Source of the DNA: JALOLV01 sp046295175
GTDB lineage: Bacteria; Bacteroidota; Bacteroidia; Cytophagales; Spirosomataceae
Reading direction: 5' to 3'
Length of the DNA: 64,000 nucleotides
Assembly (NCBI GenBank): GCA_046295175.1
Contig: JBKBNY010000006.1
Span: 62,001-126,000 of the forward strand
The notes under the pieces are model-generated. The model searched no databases. It had not been told where the DNA came from and saw only the letters and a list, made by a program, of their open reading frames with translations. The position numbers were made by a program, and so were the translations under genes. Every line of letters starts with the position of its first letter. Positions within the stretch are counted from its first letter, which is position 1. Below, piece after piece: positions 44,037 to 53,477 of the stretch.

Positions 44037-44948
44037 CTACTTTATCTTTAGTTCTTCTCGGAGTTGATTACTCGTTTTAGAAGAACCATCATGCGACCAC
44101 CCCGGAGGCATAAAAACGTACTTCAACTTGGTAATCATATCCACTGGCTTTTTCAAATCTTTGGCGATTTTAACCCATTCATGGAACACAATATTCACGG
44201 GGCCGCGGTCTTCGAGTTCTGAAACCAAACCATATTTTATCGAGATTTCATCCTTCTCTTCTTGATATGTTCCGAAAAGCCTATCCCAGACAATCAGGCA
44301 CATTCCCATATTTTTATCGAGGTATTCTACATTAGAAGCATGGTGAACTCGGTGATGAGACGGAGATACAAAAACATACTCTAACGCTTTTAGGATTGGA
44401 CTCCGAAATTTAGGAATATAACTGGTATGCACCAAAATACCATAAATCTGAGTAACGGCATAAACCAAAGCGATGTCGGTAGCTTTAAAGCCAAACAATG
44501 ACAACGGAATAAAATAAATAAAACGATACAATGGTTGAAACACCGAAGACCTAAACCCTACCGTTAGATTGAATTGCTCAGACGAATGGTGTGTCACGTG
44601 CGATGCCCAAAAGAAACGACTGTAATGGTCAACAACATGCAAAACATAATAAAGGAAATCCTCTAAAATAAAAAGTGTCAACCAGTAAATCCAAGGTGTT
44701 TGAATCTCTAAAAATCGATATTGAAAAATCCAAGCTAAAATCCCCCAAGTTACTCCCCTACTAAAAAAATCAATTGCCATGTTTAGAAGCATCAAATACA
44801 CATTGGTAAAGGTATCTTTAATTGTATAAAATCCTCGATGCTGCCAATTGCTTAAAATAATTTCAGCCCCAATAAAGAAAGCATAAATTGGTGTTGATAC
44901 AATAATTACCAATTGCTCTTGGGTTAGGTTTTTAATGAGTTCAAACAT
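44037..44948 (-). CDS. Sterol desaturase/fatty-acid hydroxylase family membrane protein
   Basis: 303-aa di-iron membrane enzyme. Several hydrophobic helices surround the histidine boxes HVVDHYSRFFWASHVTHHSS and SPSHHRVHHASN, which ligate two irons in this superfamily. It would hydroxylate or desaturate a lipid; the substrate (fatty acid, carotenoid or hopanoid-like) is unknown. Same strand as fabG and rsmI, with short gaps (44 and 23 bp), so part of one run. Confidence 0.9.
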   Translation of the reverse strand: MFELIKNLTQEQLVIIVSTPIYAFFIGAEIILSNWQHRGFYTIKDTFTNVYLMLLNMAIDFFSRGVTWGILAWIFQYRFLEIQTPWIYWLTLFILEDFLYYVLHVVDHYSRFFWASHVTHHSSEQFNLTVGFRSSVFQPLYRFIYFIPLSLFGFKATDIALVYAVTQIYGILVHTSYIPKFRSPILKALEYVFVSPSHHRVHHASNVEYLDKNMGMCLIVWDRLFGTYQEEKDEISIKYGLVSELEDRGPVNIVFHEWVKIAKDLKKPVDMITKLKYVFMPPGWSHDGSSKTSNQLREELKIK

Positions 44949-44971
44949 AACAATACGGATAAAGCACTCAA

Positions 44972-45637
44972 CTATTCTTTTCCGGCAACTACAATCACAA
45001 TCTCTCCTTTAATAGTTCGGTCTGCAAAATTAGCAATAATTTCCGAAAAAGTTCCCCTTACGGTTTCTTCAAAAACCTTTGTTAATTCTCTCGAAACCGA
45101 TGCTTGACGTTCTTCACCAAAAAATTCCTTAAATTGTTCTAAGGTTTTTATCAATCTATGCGGTGATTCATAAAAAATCATGGTACGTTCCTCTTCTCTC
45201 AAAGCTTCTAATCTGGTATTTCTTCCTTTCTTATGAGGTAGAAAACCCTCAAAGGTAAATCTATCTGATGGCAAGCCTGAATTAACAAGTGCAGGAACAA
45301 AGGCAGTTGGCCCGGGCAGGCATTCAACCTTGATGTCATTTTTTAAACATTCTCTTACTAATAAAAAACCAGGGTCTGATATGGCCGGTGTTCCGGCATC
45401 GGTAACCAATGCAATTTTGGCATCCTTTTTGAGTTGCCTCACTATTGAAGACAAAACTTTGTGTTCGTTGAAAGCATGATAGCTTTGGAGCGTCTTATTA
45501 ATCTTGAGGTGTGACAATAATTTTAAGGTAGTTCGGGTATCTTCTGCCAAAATCACATCGACCTCTTGAAGGGTTTTTATCGCTCTTAATGTAATATCAT
45601 CCAGATTTCCGATAGGCGTAGGTACTAAAATGAGCAT
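44972..45637 (-). CDS. rsmI: 16S rRNA (cytidine1402-2'-O)-methyltransferase
   Basis: Tetrapyrrole-methylase-fold enzyme. N-terminal LILVPTPIGNLDDITLRAIK, EDTRTTLKLLSHL, the SAM region DAGTPAISDPGFLLVRE and PGPTAFVPALVNSGLP, SPHRL near 153. At 221 aa it is a little shorter than E. coli RsmI (286 aa), lacking a C-terminal extension, which is common in this phylum. It heads the minus-strand run with the hydroxylase and fabG. Confidence 0.94.
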   Translation of the reverse strand: MLILVPTPIGNLDDITLRAIKTLQEVDVILAEDTRTTLKLLSHLKINKTLQSYHAFNEHKVLSSIVRQLKKDAKIALVTDAGTPAISDPGFLLVRECLKNDIKVECLPGPTAFVPALVNSGLPSDRFTFEGFLPHKKGRNTRLEALREEERTMIFYESPHRLIKTLEQFKEFFGEERQASVSRELTKVFEETVRGTFSEIIANFADRTIKGEIVIVVAGKE

Positions 45638-45770
45638 TTTCTATCCACTTTTTGTTAAAGTCAAAAATTAATGTAAAAATAAATAAAATTTTATTTGCAA
45701 TATTTTCAAAATTTTCTGAAACTTGTATCACTAAGTTAATTTACAGTAAAATCTCTAAACCATACGTGCC

Positions 45771-45908
45771 ATGTTGTTTTTAACCCTTGCTGCTCTTGCT
45801 GTCGGTGGACTTGTAATGAGCAAAACAAATGAAGAGCGTGAACTCTATGCTCCAAAACCATATTTGGCAAAACTAAACACCCGTCCGCGTTCGGCTTACG
45901 GTTGGTAG
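45771..45908 (+). CDS. 45-aa small membrane-associated protein, copy 1
   Basis: Too short for usual gene calling. Begins MLFLTLAALAVGGLVMSKTN, a hydrophobic N-terminal segment, then a polar, basic C-terminus (EERELYAPKPYLAKLNTRPR) ending SAYGW. The second copy at 46023 differs by three bases in 138, giving one amino-acid change, while the DNA between and around the copies is unrelated. That pattern shows purifying selection or gene conversion on the coding unit and supports translation. Function unknown; no toxin-antitoxin partner is seen. Confidence 0.75.
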   Translation: MLFLTLAALAVGGLVMSKTNEERELYAPKPYLAKLNTRPRSAYGW

Positions 45909-46022
45909 TAATTTTTTGAGTTTTTGATTAGTTGTGTAAAGCTAACTTTTATCCATTTATTTGGAGTCCTTCTGTGTATTGATAATTTATAGTTGAGAGG
46001 TATCATATAAAATTTACGTGCA

Positions 46023-46160
46023 ATGTTATTTTTAGCCCTTGCTGCTCTTGCTGTCGGTGGACTTGTAATGAGCAAAACAAATGAAGAGCGTGAACTCTAT
46101 GCTCCAAAACCATATTTGGCAAAACTAAACACCCGTCCGCGTTCGGCCTACGGTTGGTAG
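46023..46160 (+). CDS. 45-aa small membrane-associated protein, copy 2
   Basis: Tandem paralogue of the gene at 45771: starts MLFLALAALAVGGLVMSKTN, otherwise the same protein ending in SAYGW. Only codons 2, 5 and 42 differ (one non-synonymous, Thr/Ala at residue 5). Both start codons follow a short ACGTGC motif (tACGTGCcATG and tACGTGCaATG), perhaps part of the translation signal. A small AT hairpin follows the stop. Like copy 1 it has a hydrophobic N-terminal half and a basic tail. Confidence 0.75.
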   Translation: MLFLALAALAVGGLVMSKTNEERELYAPKPYLAKLNTRPRSAYGW

Positions 46161-46246
46161 AATTTAAGGTATTATTTTAATACTTAGTTATAAGTCTGTC
46201 CAAACTAAAAAGTTGTGGGTCAGTTAACTATGAACTAAGGTAATTA

Positions 46247-47401
46247 TTAAACGGTATCAAAAACTGTTAGGGCATTCTCAATATCTTGTATTAACACGTC
46301 TGCATCTTCGAGACCGATATAAAATCGGATAAGGTTTACATTTTTGTCATCTTCGGCTACAAATGCACATTTGGGCATGATGAGAGACTCGTATCCTCCC
46401 CAAGAGACTGCTATCAAAAAATACTGTAGTTTTTCACAAAACTGCTTGAGCTTTGCTATGTCTCGACTTTTTAGCCTTACTGTAAACATCCCCATTGGCA
46501 TATTCATTTGCTTTTGTGCCAAATCGTATTGCGAATTGTCTTTTAAGAATGGATAAATTACTTCTTCGATAAAAGGTGAATGCATCAAGGAATCAATAAT
46601 CTTTAATGTACTCTCCGATGATTGTTTTAGTCGAATCGCTAAAGTCCGTAAACTACGAATCATCAACCAAGCGTTTTGTGGAGCAAGGATATTTCCGAAT
46701 GTCATAAATTCATTGTGAAATATCTGTGTAATCATTTCTTTTGAACCACAAATAGCACCTGCTACCACATCACTGTGTCCGTTATAATACTTAGTTGCCG
46801 AATAAATTACCAAGTCAATACCGTATTTGATGGGTTGTTGGCACAAAGCTGTACAATAACTGTTGTCAATTACAGTAATAATACCATGTTTCTTCGCCAA
46901 AATGGCTATTTGTTCTAAATCTTGAAGTTCAAAAGTCCAAGAATTGGGCGATTCGAGATAAATTAATCTCGTTTTGGCATTAATGGCCTTTTCAAAATTA
47001 ATCACATCTTTTCCATCTACAAAAATAGTTTCGACATCAAAACGAGGTAATATCTTGGTAAACAGATGATTAGCCCAAGTGTAAGGGTTTCTAACACTAA
47101 TAATTTGGTCACCAGCTTTTACTTGCGACATAACCGAATTAGTTATTGCAGCAGCACCACTACCCACCATCAGGCAGTCTTCTGCACCTTCTAAAGCTGC
47201 TATCTTTTGAGCAAGGATATTTACAGTAGGATTATTGCCACGTGTATAGATATGCTCGTCTTTTTCATGCTGAATTGCATGTGTGAATTCATCTACGGTT
47301 GGATAAGCAAAATTGCTGGTTTGAATAATGGGAGGAGCAACAGAATGGAAATATTTCTCCCGTTCTTCGGCTAATTGATTGATAATAAATGAATTATCCA
47401 T
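46247..47401 (-). CDS. Trans-sulfuration PLP enzyme (cystathionine gamma-synthase/lyase family)
   Basis: 384-aa fold-type I PLP enzyme. IYTRGNNPTVNILAQKIAALEGAEDCLMVGSGAAA gives the substrate/PLP-phosphate region, TVIDNSYCTALCQ the PLP aspartate, and VIYSATKYYNGHSDVVAGA the Schiff-base lysine near residue 200. Members include cystathionine gamma-synthase, beta-lyase and methionine gamma-lyase; the exact reaction cannot be fixed. It is a lone gene with a 240-bp upstream region in which no riboswitch was recognised. Confidence 0.88.
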   Translation of the reverse strand: MDNSFIINQLAEEREKYFHSVAPPIIQTSNFAYPTVDEFTHAIQHEKDEHIYTRGNNPTVNILAQKIAALEGAEDCLMVGSGAAAITNSVMSQVKAGDQIISVRNPYTWANHLFTKILPRFDVETIFVDGKDVINFEKAINAKTRLIYLESPNSWTFELQDLEQIAILAKKHGIITVIDNSYCTALCQQPIKYGIDLVIYSATKYYNGHSDVVAGAICGSKEMITQIFHNEFMTFGNILAPQNAWLMIRSLRTLAIRLKQSSESTLKIIDSLMHSPFIEEVIYPFLKDNSQYDLAQKQMNMPMGMFTVRLKSRDIAKLKQFCEKLQYFLIAVSWGGYESLIMPKCAFVAEDDKNVNLIRFYIGLEDADVLIQDIENALTVFDTV

Positions 47402-47641
47402 ATTAAAGGTAAAAGCCTAACAAATTGATTAATGTAAAACTTTAAGATAAAAATATCTCATTTTTACAGTATAATTACTTGATTTACAGTCGTTTAGGTG
47501 ATACAAATTATTCAAAATATAAAACTCCAACTTTAGGATAATTTTATCTTATTTTTAATAATTAGTTTTAAAAGTATTTAAAATATTGTTTGTGGCGAAT
47601 TTAAGGTAGAATACAATCAAAACAAGACAAAATCATCCCAT

Positions 47642-48940
47642 TTATGGGTTCTTTTTAAACATTTGAAAAACGCCAATACCAATACCCAAAAAAACAAGCC
47701 CTGCGATTGCCTGTGAAGGTTTTTCAATAAGGGTATTGATAATTATGAATAACTCCATCAAAATAAATACTATGGGAGTTAAAGGGTATCCTAAAGTACG
47801 ATAATTAGCTCCAATACCCCTTTTTCTGAATAAAAATATGCTTGCAGCTGTAATCATAAAGAAGGCAGCATCTACAAAAACAACATAAGTGATTAGATTA
47901 CTAAAGGTTTTCCAGAAAATAAGCAGGAAAATCGTCCAAACAGACTGAAAAATGATTGCCCAAAATGGTGTTTTATATTTTGGGTGAATTTCTGCAAATT
48001 TTTTGAAGAAAATTCCGTCATCTGCCATTGCAAAATAGATTCTTGGGGCAGTAAGAATATAAATACCAATGGTACCTAAAACCGATAATACAATCAAAAA
48101 AGCCACAAACTTAGCTCCTAAATCCCAAAAAGTGCTAATAGAATCGGCCGCAACGCTGTTTGAAGAAATAATCTTGGAGATTGGATATAATTTAAGGTAA
48201 GAAAGGTTTATGGTTAAATATGCCAAGCAAACCACCAAAATTCCGATAATCATTGCTCTCGGCACTATCTTTTGGGCATCTTTTACCTCAGCCGCAATGA
48301 AAGTCGCATGCTGATAACCACCGTAAGAAAAGGTTACACCAATGAGGGCTAAACCAAAAGAAGAGGTTAAAGTTTTACTTGAAGCATCATCCCAAGCAAA
48401 ATTGAAAGCATTTGTGTCATAAACGCCATAAAAAACTCCTAAAAGTATGATTATCAGGATTCCCAACAACTTTGCTGAAGTAAAAATTGAAGCAAAAAGG
48501 CTACCAAATCTTACTCCAAAAACGTTCATTACGGTCAATAAAGCAATCGCTAAAACTGCAATAACTAATTGTGCATTATCAGAAAGAGGAATCAAAGTAT
48601 TGAGATACGAAACAAAAACCAAACTCAATGCAGCCAACGAACCAGTGTTTATCACTAAAAGCATCGACCAACCGTAAAGAAAGGCTGGCATGTCGCCAAA
48701 AGCTTCTTTGATGAATACATAAAAGCCTCCAGCCTTCGGGAAACTCGATGAAATTTCGGCAAATGTCAAGGCTCCACAGAGCGAAACGAGGCCCCCAACG
48801 ACCCAAACCGTCAGCATACAGCCTTCAGAAGGGAGATAACCAGCGATTTCGGAGGGTGTTTTGAAGATTCCAGACCCAATACTTGAGCCAATGGCAATCA
48901 TTATTAGGCTGTAAAGAGTAATCTGTTTTTGAAGTTTCAT
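47642..48940 (-). CDS. APC family amino-acid permease
   Basis: 432-aa, 12-helix transporter of the amino acid-polyamine-organocation superfamily. N-terminal ITLYSLIMIAIGSSIGSGIFKTP carries the unwound-helix GSGIF substrate site; FPKAGGFYVFIKEAFGD follows in TM3 and YGGYQHATFIAAEV in TM6. It resembles LAT/serine-threonine exchanger types. Substrate unknown. Single gene between the PLP enzyme and phhB, same strand. Confidence 0.92.
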   Translation of the reverse strand: MKLQKQITLYSLIMIAIGSSIGSGIFKTPSEIAGYLPSEGCMLTVWVVGGLVSLCGALTFAEISSSFPKAGGFYVFIKEAFGDMPAFLYGWSMLLVINTGSLAALSLVFVSYLNTLIPLSDNAQLVIAVLAIALLTVMNVFGVRFGSLFASIFTSAKLLGILIIILLGVFYGVYDTNAFNFAWDDASSKTLTSSFGLALIGVTFSYGGYQHATFIAAEVKDAQKIVPRAMIIGILVVCLAYLTINLSYLKLYPISKIISSNSVAADSISTFWDLGAKFVAFLIVLSVLGTIGIYILTAPRIYFAMADDGIFFKKFAEIHPKYKTPFWAIIFQSVWTIFLLIFWKTFSNLITYVVFVDAAFFMITAASIFLFRKRGIGANYRTLGYPLTPIVFILMELFIIINTLIEKPSQAIAGLVFLGIGIGVFQMFKKNP

Positions 48941-49033
48941 ATAGGGTTATTTGATGGAGAAAAACTATAACTATCTGATTATCAAGCAAAAAGCTATTAA
49001 ATGGTAGTGAGTTTTCCACATCAAATATAAAAT

Positions 49034-49070
49034 AAAAATGATTAGCCTTTGTTGATGACTAATCATTTTT
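49034..49070 (-). terminator. Terminator downstream of phhB
   Basis: 12-bp stem AAAAATGATTAG / CTAATCATTTTT with a 13-base loop and an A/T tail that reads as a T run on the minus strand. A 17-bp palindrome (TTGTTGAT-a-ATCAACAA, 49125-49141) lies between it and the phhB stop. Confidence 0.8.
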
Positions 49071-49142
49071 TGATAAAGTGTATAAAAAAATCCTATTTCT
49101 CGAAATTTCTACTTGTGGATTACTTTGTTGATAATCAACAAG

Positions 49143-49376
49143 TTAGACAAGCAATTTGTCAATATCAGCTGCTAATTTATAATCCTTTTCGGTGATTGTA
49201 TTTCCTGCATCATGAGTTGTTAGCTCGATATGAACGGTATTCCAAACATTTGACCAATTCGGATGATGTCCGTGTACTTCGGCCAAAATAGCGACCCGTG
49301 TCATAAAGGCAAATGCCTCCGAGAAATCCTTGAATTTGAAAGTACGGGTGAGTTTGTTATCTTTCTCTTGCCACAT
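49143..49376 (-). CDS. phhB: Pterin-4a-carbinolamine dehydratase
   Basis: 77-aa enzyme that dehydrates 4a-hydroxytetrahydropterin to recycle the cofactor of aromatic amino-acid hydroxylases. The conserved EVHGHHPNWSNVWNTVHIEL segment holds the active-site histidines, followed by TTHDAGNTITEKDYKLAADID. The family is usually 95-110 aa; this protein lacks ~20 N-terminal residues and is a short form, beginning just before the TFKFKDFSEAFAFM helix. It is 73 bp downstream of tRNA-Ser on the same strand. Confidence 0.92.
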   Translation of the reverse strand: MWQEKDNKLTRTFKFKDFSEAFAFMTRVAILAEVHGHHPNWSNVWNTVHIELTTHDAGNTITEKDYKLAADIDKLLV

Positions 49377-49418
49377 AATAGATATGTCTGGTTGATGAAT
49401 GTAAAATTCAAAAATAAA

Positions 49419-49448
49419 AAAAGCCTCTCCAAATTTGAAGAGGCTTTT
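49419..49448 (-). terminator. Terminator of tRNA-Ser
   Basis: 10-bp perfect stem AAAAGCCTCT / AGAGGCTTTT next to the 3' end of the tRNA, with a T run on the minus strand (TTTTTTTATTTTT). Confidence 0.88.
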
Positions 49449-49449
49449 G

Positions 49450-49534
49450 CAGAGAGAGAGGGATTCGAACCCCCGGACCTGTTACAGTCAACGGTTTTCA
49501 AGACCGCCGCATTCGACCACTCTGCCATCTCTCT
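49450..49534 (-). tRNA. tRNA-Ser (UGA)
   Basis: Minus strand, 85 nt without CCA. Acceptor AGAGAGA pairs with TCTCTCT; D-arm GGCAGAGTGG; anticodon loop CTTGAAA with anticodon TGA; long class-II variable arm; T-arm GGGGG-TTCGAAT-CCCTC. Discriminator base G. CCA is not encoded. The long variable arm and TGA anticodon identify serine. Confidence 0.95.
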
Positions 49535-49609
49535 AATTGGTCGTCTGTGTTATTGTGGTGCAAAGGTACGGCGAAAAAACATTCTTGTCAAATAGTTTTT
49601 CAAAAAAAA

Positions 49610-51448
49610 TTATTTTCTACTCAGTAAAATTTTACAAGATATATTATCAATTACAAGTTTCTCTTTATTCAAATTATTGATTGTCAGATTATTAATTATC
49701 AATTTCCCTTTCAAATTTTTATTCTCAAAACTAAAAAATAAATTTTCACTTTCGATACCATCATTATACTGATTTGGATATTCTTGAATCAACTTTTTAA
49801 GTATAGGATTTAAATCGAGCAAAACTGACTGGGTATTATTTTCGGTGAGAACGAATTCGTTTTTAGAGTTTAACTCAATTTTTCCAATCTCTTTGTATTC
49901 TAAAACTGTATTTTCTGTGCCACCACTATAAATATCTAATTGAATCAAGTACAAATATCCTTCAATTGAAATAACTTGGTTGGGTTTTGCAGTAAAGGTT
50001 TTGTAAATATTGGGGCTGGGATAGATTGTAGAACTCTTTAAATCTCCGGCATAAGCCATTAATTTTGATTTAATTGTATAAGAATCAAGGCTTTTTAAAG
50101 AATCTAAATTTTGAGAAAATAATGGTTGGAGATTTCCTAAAGATGGTCGTTTTGAGAAATAATCAAAAGAGGTTTCGATGATTTTCAATTGCAATGAATC
50201 AAGTTTTTGACTTTTAGGAATCTCAATTTTTCCGTTCTTTAATAATTTCCCTTTCTCTAATACTTCAAAAAGGCGATTATACTGATTGCTTTCAGAAACC
50301 GAAAACGCACCCCACGGCCCAATAACAGAAATCAAAATAATGATTGACAACGAAATGGGTATCAGTTTTATGTTATCGGTTTTACTCAGAATAAAATAGA
50401 TTGAGACAGCTAATAACCACACAGCTAACATTACAACGAAATAACGAGGCTCGGTAAAACCGTATTCATTGAGGCGAACGTATATCGCAACAAACAACAA
50501 CGCAATGAGCGGTAACAACAAAATGTAAAAAGTCTTGGAGTATCGTTTTATCCAATTATTTGAGGTACGCAATGGATAGAGTAGCAAGAAGGCAAGTGTC
50601 CCGAAACTCGCACATGCCAAGATTAGTAAACTGACCCACCCACGCGGAAGACTCCAAGCCGCAATGATTTTACCCTCATAAAAAAACAAGATGAGCATGT
50701 AAATCAGTACCAACGTTAGCAGAACATATTGGGCAAAATATTTAAGACCAATCGGATATTCTTCTTTGGTTTCCAGCATTTCGATTGGGTCAGGAATCCC
50801 ACCAACAAAAAAGTGCGTATTACAATATATATTAAGTACCAACCATAGATACATATATTTGTGGCTTGTGAGTTCGATTCCGAAGAGAACTTCGAGTGCA
50901 AATAAAGCAAGGCTCAAACCTAAAAAAAGTGTAATTGTATAAAGAAACGAAGTCAGAATACGTATGAAAAGTGTTTTATTATATTGCCAAAAACCGTTGA
51001 TTTGAGAATTGATAGGCCAAACAAAAGGTAGATATGCCACAACTAAATGCCCGAAAATAACAAAGGCTAAATAACGTACAACAAAATATATGTCTTCGGT
51101 TTTTTGCCAAGAGTTACTCAAAGCATAAAGCCCCAGAAAAAGCAAGATAGCAATATAGTAATACAACCGCTTTTTTCTTTGCCCAACAACCTCTGCACTA
51201 AAAAATAGTGGAACACCCAAAGAAACAATCATTGTGATTTGGGCAATCAGCCATTGTTGTTCTTTTAATAGTTTATAGTCTTGATTTGCCTTAGTACCAC
51301 TATCATCAATCACAAAGAAATAAATAAATAATCCAGTGGTTATCAAACTACTCAAAAGTGTAAGGGGAAATCTTTTGTGATTTTGAACAAATACATAGGC
51401 CAAACGTGTAACGGCCTCGGCAGAGAAAAAACGAGAAATTGGTTTCAT
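49610..51448 (-). CDS. DUF4153-type large membrane protein
   Basis: 612-aa protein. About 12 transmembrane helices fill residues 25-390 (for example FPLTLLSSLITTGLFIYFFV, YYYIAILLFLGLYAL, IALLFVAIYVRLNEYGFTEP). The motif RLNEYGFTEPRYF around residue 330 is typical of DUF4153. A ~210-residue soluble C-terminal region (WGAFSVSESNQYNRLFEVLEK onward) is likely extracytoplasmic and ends in beta strands. Function unknown. Confidence 0.82.
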   Translation of the reverse strand: MKPISRFFSAEAVTRLAYVFVQNHKRFPLTLLSSLITTGLFIYFFVIDDSGTKANQDYKLLKEQQWLIAQITMIVSLGVPLFFSAEVVGQRKKRLYYYIAILLFLGLYALSNSWQKTEDIYFVVRYLAFVIFGHLVVAYLPFVWPINSQINGFWQYNKTLFIRILTSFLYTITLFLGLSLALFALEVLFGIELTSHKYMYLWLVLNIYCNTHFFVGGIPDPIEMLETKEEYPIGLKYFAQYVLLTLVLIYMLILFFYEGKIIAAWSLPRGWVSLLILACASFGTLAFLLLYPLRTSNNWIKRYSKTFYILLLPLIALLFVAIYVRLNEYGFTEPRYFVVMLAVWLLAVSIYFILSKTDNIKLIPISLSIIILISVIGPWGAFSVSESNQYNRLFEVLEKGKLLKNGKIEIPKSQKLDSLQLKIIETSFDYFSKRPSLGNLQPLFSQNLDSLKSLDSYTIKSKLMAYAGDLKSSTIYPSPNIYKTFTAKPNQVISIEGYLYLIQLDIYSGGTENTVLEYKEIGKIELNSKNEFVLTENNTQSVLLDLNPILKKLIQEYPNQYNDGIESENLFFSFENKNLKGKLIINNLTINNLNKEKLVIDNISCKILLSRK

Positions 51449-51638
51449 GGTCTTGTTTTAATAAGTTGTAGCAGAAAGATAATTAGAATAATTAATACTG
51501 CCAATTTACGGCCGTCTTAATTCCTGAATTTAAATTTAATGGATTTTCGTCAGCGGATAAAATGGAAGAAAAATAAGGCATATTATTCGTTATAAAATTA
51601 AATAAAAATTTAATAGCGAATTTATTTAACTAATAGCA

Positions 51639-53477
51639 CTACTGACAAGTGAACTTTAGTTTCTTTCCGATTTCAGGATTTAGGTATTTATAAAGTGAAT
51701 CAGATTTTGGAATAAATACAGCTCTGCCAGTACCTTTGATGTAGGTCTCGGCGGTGGGTTTTCCGAAGCGTTTATAGAAATTTTGCTCACAATCTTTGGC
51801 CAATAAATCGGTGTAGAGGCTTATTCCACAGAAATCATTATACTTGAAAAAGTCTTCAAAAAATCTCATCTCAGATTCGGTGAAGCATCGGGCTTGGCGT
51901 TTGGCTTTGTCAAATCTTGGGTCATCGGCTAAGAATAAACATTTCCAATTTGCTTCATCAAAACTCTTTATTTGTTTGGGATGGACTCTTCCAATAAAGA
52001 ATGTCGTAGTCTTTTTTTCGTGGAATTGCTGCAACGTGTGAAGCCCCGTGGTGTATTGCCAAAACATACAATTCTCAGCCCCGATACCATTATCACCCAT
52101 TGCACAAAACGGAAAATCAAGCACGGCTTCTCCTCTACTTTGCTTGATTGTATCCATGTATTTTGTAAAACTATTGTCTAAAATATAAGGATGATAATGC
52201 GAAAAATGCCAATGATAAACCGTTGAAACCTCTACAACACCCAAAACACAAATGGCGATTTTGAAGGATTTCTTTAGTTTACTCCAATCAATAAATAGAG
52301 CTACCAATGATAAAATCAAAGGATAAATAAGTGTCGAGCGTGAAGAAACCCTGCTATATTCAAACCACGGAAAGATTTTTAAAGTTGGGATTTTGGTAGT
52401 ATGAAATACCAAGCACATTGCCATAAAAATTATAAACGGCAACAGAATCCAACGTTTATTCCCCGCTTGCCAGAAACCAATTAAAGCTAAAATAACAAAA
52501 AATAAACCCGGACTCGCTGGGCCAAATCCTTCGGGAGAATCGTGCATCAAAGGCTGAAAGTTGTAATCAAGTGGATTGAATTTAGGTAAGAAAGGAAGCA
52601 ACAACCTGAGTGGATTATCCCAAAAATGCCACATCGGAATACTCGAAGAATCAACTTCTTTTACTGCAATTATGATTTGAAAGAGTATGGGTAAATACAA
52701 AAAACCGAATAACAATATCAAAAACGAAGTACCCAAAATTTGGATTTTTCGGAGATTGAAGTCATTATCAAAATAAGAGAAAAAACTTGCGAATCCATCA
52801 TTAGTAACAGCTCGATAGCAATAAAGAATTACCGAAAAAATTACGGTTAAGGTAAAAGTAGAAAGTGCATAACCCGCAACATAACCAATGTTTAGCCCCA
52901 AAAGCATCAGAAGAAAAAATGCTTTCAAAAATAAAAAATGGAGAGGAATTTTGCCTTTTTCAAATACCCATTTTGCAATCAAAAAATCCGAAACTATGCT
53001 TAGGTTGGTCCAGTGCAAAATTACGTGAGCGTAGTGTCCTGGGTATTTATTAATTGCGTAAAAGTTACAAAACGTGACTACCAAAGCTACAAAACTGCTT
53101 TGATTTAGACTGAATTGATAACGTAATAAATGAAAAATTCCGAATGCCGAAATGAGGAGAGAAACTACAAAATAATATTGAAGCCACGGGCCGTGTTGAC
53201 CCGTTATTTTATGAAAAGCCGCGTACCAAAGTTCACGTTCAATTGACCAATCTTGTAGTACTTGATTGATTCCGTAAGGGTAAGCAATCTGGTCGCTTGT
53301 GAAATTAATTATCGGATAAAAATTGAATTGAAGATTTTTAGCGAAGTAATACCCGTAATAAGTCCAAACTCCCTCATCTCCAGAACCAGTTAACGCATTT
53401 TCGAAATCTTTAATAATTACCCACGAAAAAACTATTGTAAGTAAAACAAAAACTATGTACCAATTGCGTTTTGTCAT
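51639..53477 (-). CDS. Multi-pass membrane protein, GT-C/YfhO-like
   Basis: 612 aa. A first helix (NWYIVFVLLTIVFSWVIIKD) leads to an extracytoplasmic loop with acidic residues (GSGDEGVWTYYGYYFAKN), where GT-C glycosyltransferases carry their catalytic Asp/Glu. About 10 more helices follow and a C-terminal soluble domain (residues ~430-612) with several cysteines. The layout suggests a lipid-linked-sugar glycosyltransferase, inferred from topology only. The gene overlaps the upstream methyltransferase stop by 4 bp, so the two are coupled. Confidence 0.68.
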   Translation of the reverse strand: MTKRNWYIVFVLLTIVFSWVIIKDFENALTGSGDEGVWTYYGYYFAKNLQFNFYPIINFTSDQIAYPYGINQVLQDWSIERELWYAAFHKITGQHGPWLQYYFVVSLLISAFGIFHLLRYQFSLNQSSFVALVVTFCNFYAINKYPGHYAHVILHWTNLSIVSDFLIAKWVFEKGKIPLHFLFLKAFFLLMLLGLNIGYVAGYALSTFTLTVIFSVILYCYRAVTNDGFASFFSYFDNDFNLRKIQILGTSFLILLFGFLYLPILFQIIIAVKEVDSSSIPMWHFWDNPLRLLLPFLPKFNPLDYNFQPLMHDSPEGFGPASPGLFFVILALIGFWQAGNKRWILLPFIIFMAMCLVFHTTKIPTLKIFPWFEYSRVSSRSTLIYPLILSLVALFIDWSKLKKSFKIAICVLGVVEVSTVYHWHFSHYHPYILDNSFTKYMDTIKQSRGEAVLDFPFCAMGDNGIGAENCMFWQYTTGLHTLQQFHEKKTTTFFIGRVHPKQIKSFDEANWKCLFLADDPRFDKAKRQARCFTESEMRFFEDFFKYNDFCGISLYTDLLAKDCEQNFYKRFGKPTAETYIKGTGRAVFIPKSDSLYKYLNPEIGKKLKFTCQ

